Shown here: one piece after another, positions 62,476 through 64,000 of the stretch
Numbering within the stretch: the first letter of the stretch is position 1
Layout: each line of letters begins with the position of its first letter
From: Pandoraea sp.
GTDB lineage: Bacteria; Pseudomonadota; Gammaproteobacteria; Burkholderiales; Burkholderiaceae
NCBI RefSeq assembly: GCF_004297875.1
Contig: NZ_SCSK01000031.1
Span: 40,529-104,528 of the forward strand
Direction: 5' to 3'
DNA length: 64,000 nucleotides
Made by a program: the position numbers and the translations under genes
Notes under the pieces: model-generated
Seen by the model: the letters and a program-made list of their open reading frames with translations, nothing else
Database searches by the model: none
Told to the model about the DNA's origin: nothing

Positions 62476-63719
62476 GCGGGCCGCCCGGCGGCTCGCCGCA
62501 ACATGGCCTCGAACGCCGCGAATACGCGTTGTATTTGTGGCAGCTTGTAGGGAAACGTGGCGCTATCGTCCATATCGTGCACAACCATGCCGGTGGCGAT
62601 TTCGAAGATCAGCAATCGCCCGTCGCTTGTTTCCGCGCAGTCGAAGCCGACATAGTCGAGCCCGGTCAAATCGGCGATGCGTTGCAGCGCGTCGCGGTGG
62701 CGCACTGCGAAGTCGGTGTCGAAGGTCGCCATCAGATCGGCCTCCTCCTGGCGACGCTCGGGGTGCGCGATCATTTCCGCATAGGGGTAGTGCACCATCC
62801 ATTCGGAGGAGATCCCCATGTGGCAGACAAACGGCTTGCCGTCGATGATGACGATGCGATATTTGCGGAATAGCCCGTCGGCATCGCTGTAGTCGATAAA
62901 CGGCGCGACGTAATATTCGGCCGCGTCGGACTCATTCAGGTATTGCGCCAGGGACACCGCATCGGCGACCTTCACGAGCCCCTGTCCGGCGTGAGAACCG
63001 ACCGGACGAATGATGAACGGAAAATCCCGCCCCAGTGCGGCGGGCAGGTCGAAGCCACCGGCGACGGCATCGAGCACCTGTTCGCGGCGCAGGCGCAGTG
63101 TGTGCGCCATGCAGATGCCGGGCTCCGCGCCCAGCAGCGCGTAGGCCGCGTCGCGCGTGGTTCGACCGATGCAGCCCGGACGATTCAAGACGCGCGCGGC
63201 GGGCCCGATATCGGCAATGAGCGTGGCGATGCGCACCAGTACCTCGGCGTTTTGATCGGAGGCGCAGGCCGCCACCAGGATCACGTCGTGCGCGGGCAGA
63301 TCGGACGGCCGCAGTGGCTGGTCGTCGATGTAGAAGGCTTCGATCTGCAGATCGGCTTGCTCCAGCAGACATTCGAAGGGGGTATTGGCCATCAGATCAC
63401 CCGGCGCCTTGAGTGCCAGCACTTTTAGCGGCGCGGGGTCGGCGCTGGCCTGCTTGAGCCGATAATGCCGGCGCAGTTGTATGGCCTGGGCCTGCACCGC
63501 GAGCGCCGCGGGCTTCTGGTATTTGAGCTGCAACACCAACGACAGGTCGAGCAGCGCGTCGGGGTCGTCGTGGTTGCGCACGTATTCGAGCAGTTGAGCG
63601 CCCAGCGGGGTGAGATCGCCGCCGGCGGTGGCTTCACGAAGCAGCACCGGCAGCCCCAGCAGCCGGTAGGTGAATGGAGTTGCCGCGTTCGGTGTCGGGG
63701 GTATCTCGTTGATGCTCAT
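62472..63719 (-). CDS. ATP-grasp ligase, RimK-like, with N-terminal extension
   Basis: 415 residues from ATG 63719. Residues 1-100 are mostly helical with no clear match. An ATP-grasp fold follows: FPFIIRPVGSHAGQGLVKVADA is the nucleotide-binding loop region, YYVAPFIDYSDADGLFRKYRIVIIDGKPFVCHMGIS the central sheet, and GFDCAETSDGRLLIFEIATGMVVHDM the metal/ATP site. Such enzymes form amide bonds through acyl phosphates. The substrate is unknown. Coupled to the SerC-like gene, it may ligate a serine or phosphoserine-type amine. Alternatives are a tetratricopeptide-linked ATP-grasp of peptide or lipid modification. Confidence 0.82.
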   Translation of the reverse strand: MSINEIPPTPNAATPFTYRLLGLPVLLREATAGGDLTPLGAQLLEYVRNHDDPDALLDLSLVLQLKYQKPAALAVQAQAIQLRRHYRLKQASADPAPLKVLALKAPGDLMANTPFECLLEQADLQIEAFYIDDQPLRPSDLPAHDVILVAACASDQNAEVLVRIATLIADIGPAARVLNRPGCIGRTTRDAAYALLGAEPGICMAHTLRLRREQVLDAVAGGFDLPAALGRDFPFIIRPVGSHAGQGLVKVADAVSLAQYLNESDAAEYYVAPFIDYSDADGLFRKYRIVIIDGKPFVCHMGISSEWMVHYPYAEMIAHPERRQEEADLMATFDTDFAVRHRDALQRIADLTGLDYVGFDCAETSDGRLLIFEIATGMVVHDMDDSATFPYKLPQIQRVFAAFEAMLRRAAGRPA

Positions 63720-64000
63720 GGGTGGCCTGCCTGGTCGCTTAATAGGCTGCCGTCGCCGCGCGGCACGACACCGCGGTGGCACGGTGCCCCGATGTGCAGA
63801 GCATACGGGAACGGGCAACGCGGCAAGCCGATGAACAGGAGTCCGATTTGCCGCTTGTTCGGCCAAATGCGCGGCCCATGAAAATCTATGGTCACCCCCA
63901 TTTTTGCAACACTGATTTTTGACGTTGTGATTGGCTTGCGTAAATCTATCCGGCGTCGTTGTGGGGATCGCTCCCCGCGCCACGATGAGAGTCGCGCCTG
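63720..64000. other. Upstream region of ATP-grasp operon, no gene seen
   Basis: Promoter region of the leftward ATP-grasp/SerC pair; becomes AT-richer near 63890-63950. The open frame that extends the ATP-grasp gene to 63983 lacks similarity and a ribosome site. Nothing else recognised before the window ends. Confidence 0.4.

Overview
The window looks like part of a high-GC betaproteobacterial chromosome, most likely Burkholderiales. The reasons are dense GC-rich coding sequence, many LysR/IclR/GlxA-type regulators and MFS carriers, a Burkholderiales-style soxBDAG/folB block, and an Azoarcus-like group I intron. Genus cannot be decided from the sequence. No insertion sequence, integrase, CRISPR array or rRNA was seen.

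Region 1 (1-9.6 kb) is mixed. It has an orphan acyl carrier protein, an ElaA-like acetyltransferase coupled to a mannose-1-phosphate guanylyltransferase, two MFS carriers, and a two-component flavin monooxygenase locus. The oxygenase of that locus is broken by a deletion of about 19 bp; its reductase, carrier and divergent XRE-cupin regulator remain. A LON-domain protein and a scrap of a sugar epimerase follow.

Region 2 (9.6-32.4 kb) is a creatine/sarcosine catabolic supercluster. It holds a spermidine/putrescine-type ABC importer, creatinase, an MHS-type carrier and a GlxA-type regulator. On the other strand lie L-serine ammonia-lyase, heterotetrameric sarcosine oxidase (soxBDAG), dihydroneopterin aldolase and a second GlxA-type regulator, with glyA and purU diverging from it. 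Together these can take creatine to sarcosine, glycine, serine and pyruvate while handling the one-carbon unit on folate. The importer and creatinase promoters share about 64 bp of ungapped similarity. An N-carbamoylsarcosine amidohydrolase with its own MFS carrier lies just beyond and would feed a second branch into sarcosine.

Region 3 (32.4-42.7 kb) has a LysR remnant, another MFS carrier, a tRNA-Leu(UAA) gene interrupted by a 217-nt group I intron, the ergothioneine pair egtB-egtD with two small ORFs, and an M20 amidohydrolase with MHS carrier and divergent LysR.

Region 4 (42-61.3 kb) is a roughly 15-kb, 17-gene operon on the minus strand. It encodes an aromatic or heteroaromatic catabolic system that I do not recognise as a named pathway: a Rieske oxygenase and its reductase, an extradiol-type ring-cleavage protein, RidA, aldehyde dehydrogenase, an aspartate dehydrogenase homologue, a ThDP enzyme, two SDRs, an alpha/beta hydrolase, a cupin, an IclR regulator and a NitT/TauT-type ABC importer. 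A porin and a divergent flavoprotein hydroxylase plus IclR regulator adjoin it. Related GTTC...GAAC palindromes sit at the operon, porin and hydroxylase promoters, which suggests one regulon.

Region 5 (61.3-64 kb) is a translationally coupled ATP-grasp ligase and SerC-like aminotransferase, possibly a small biosynthetic unit.
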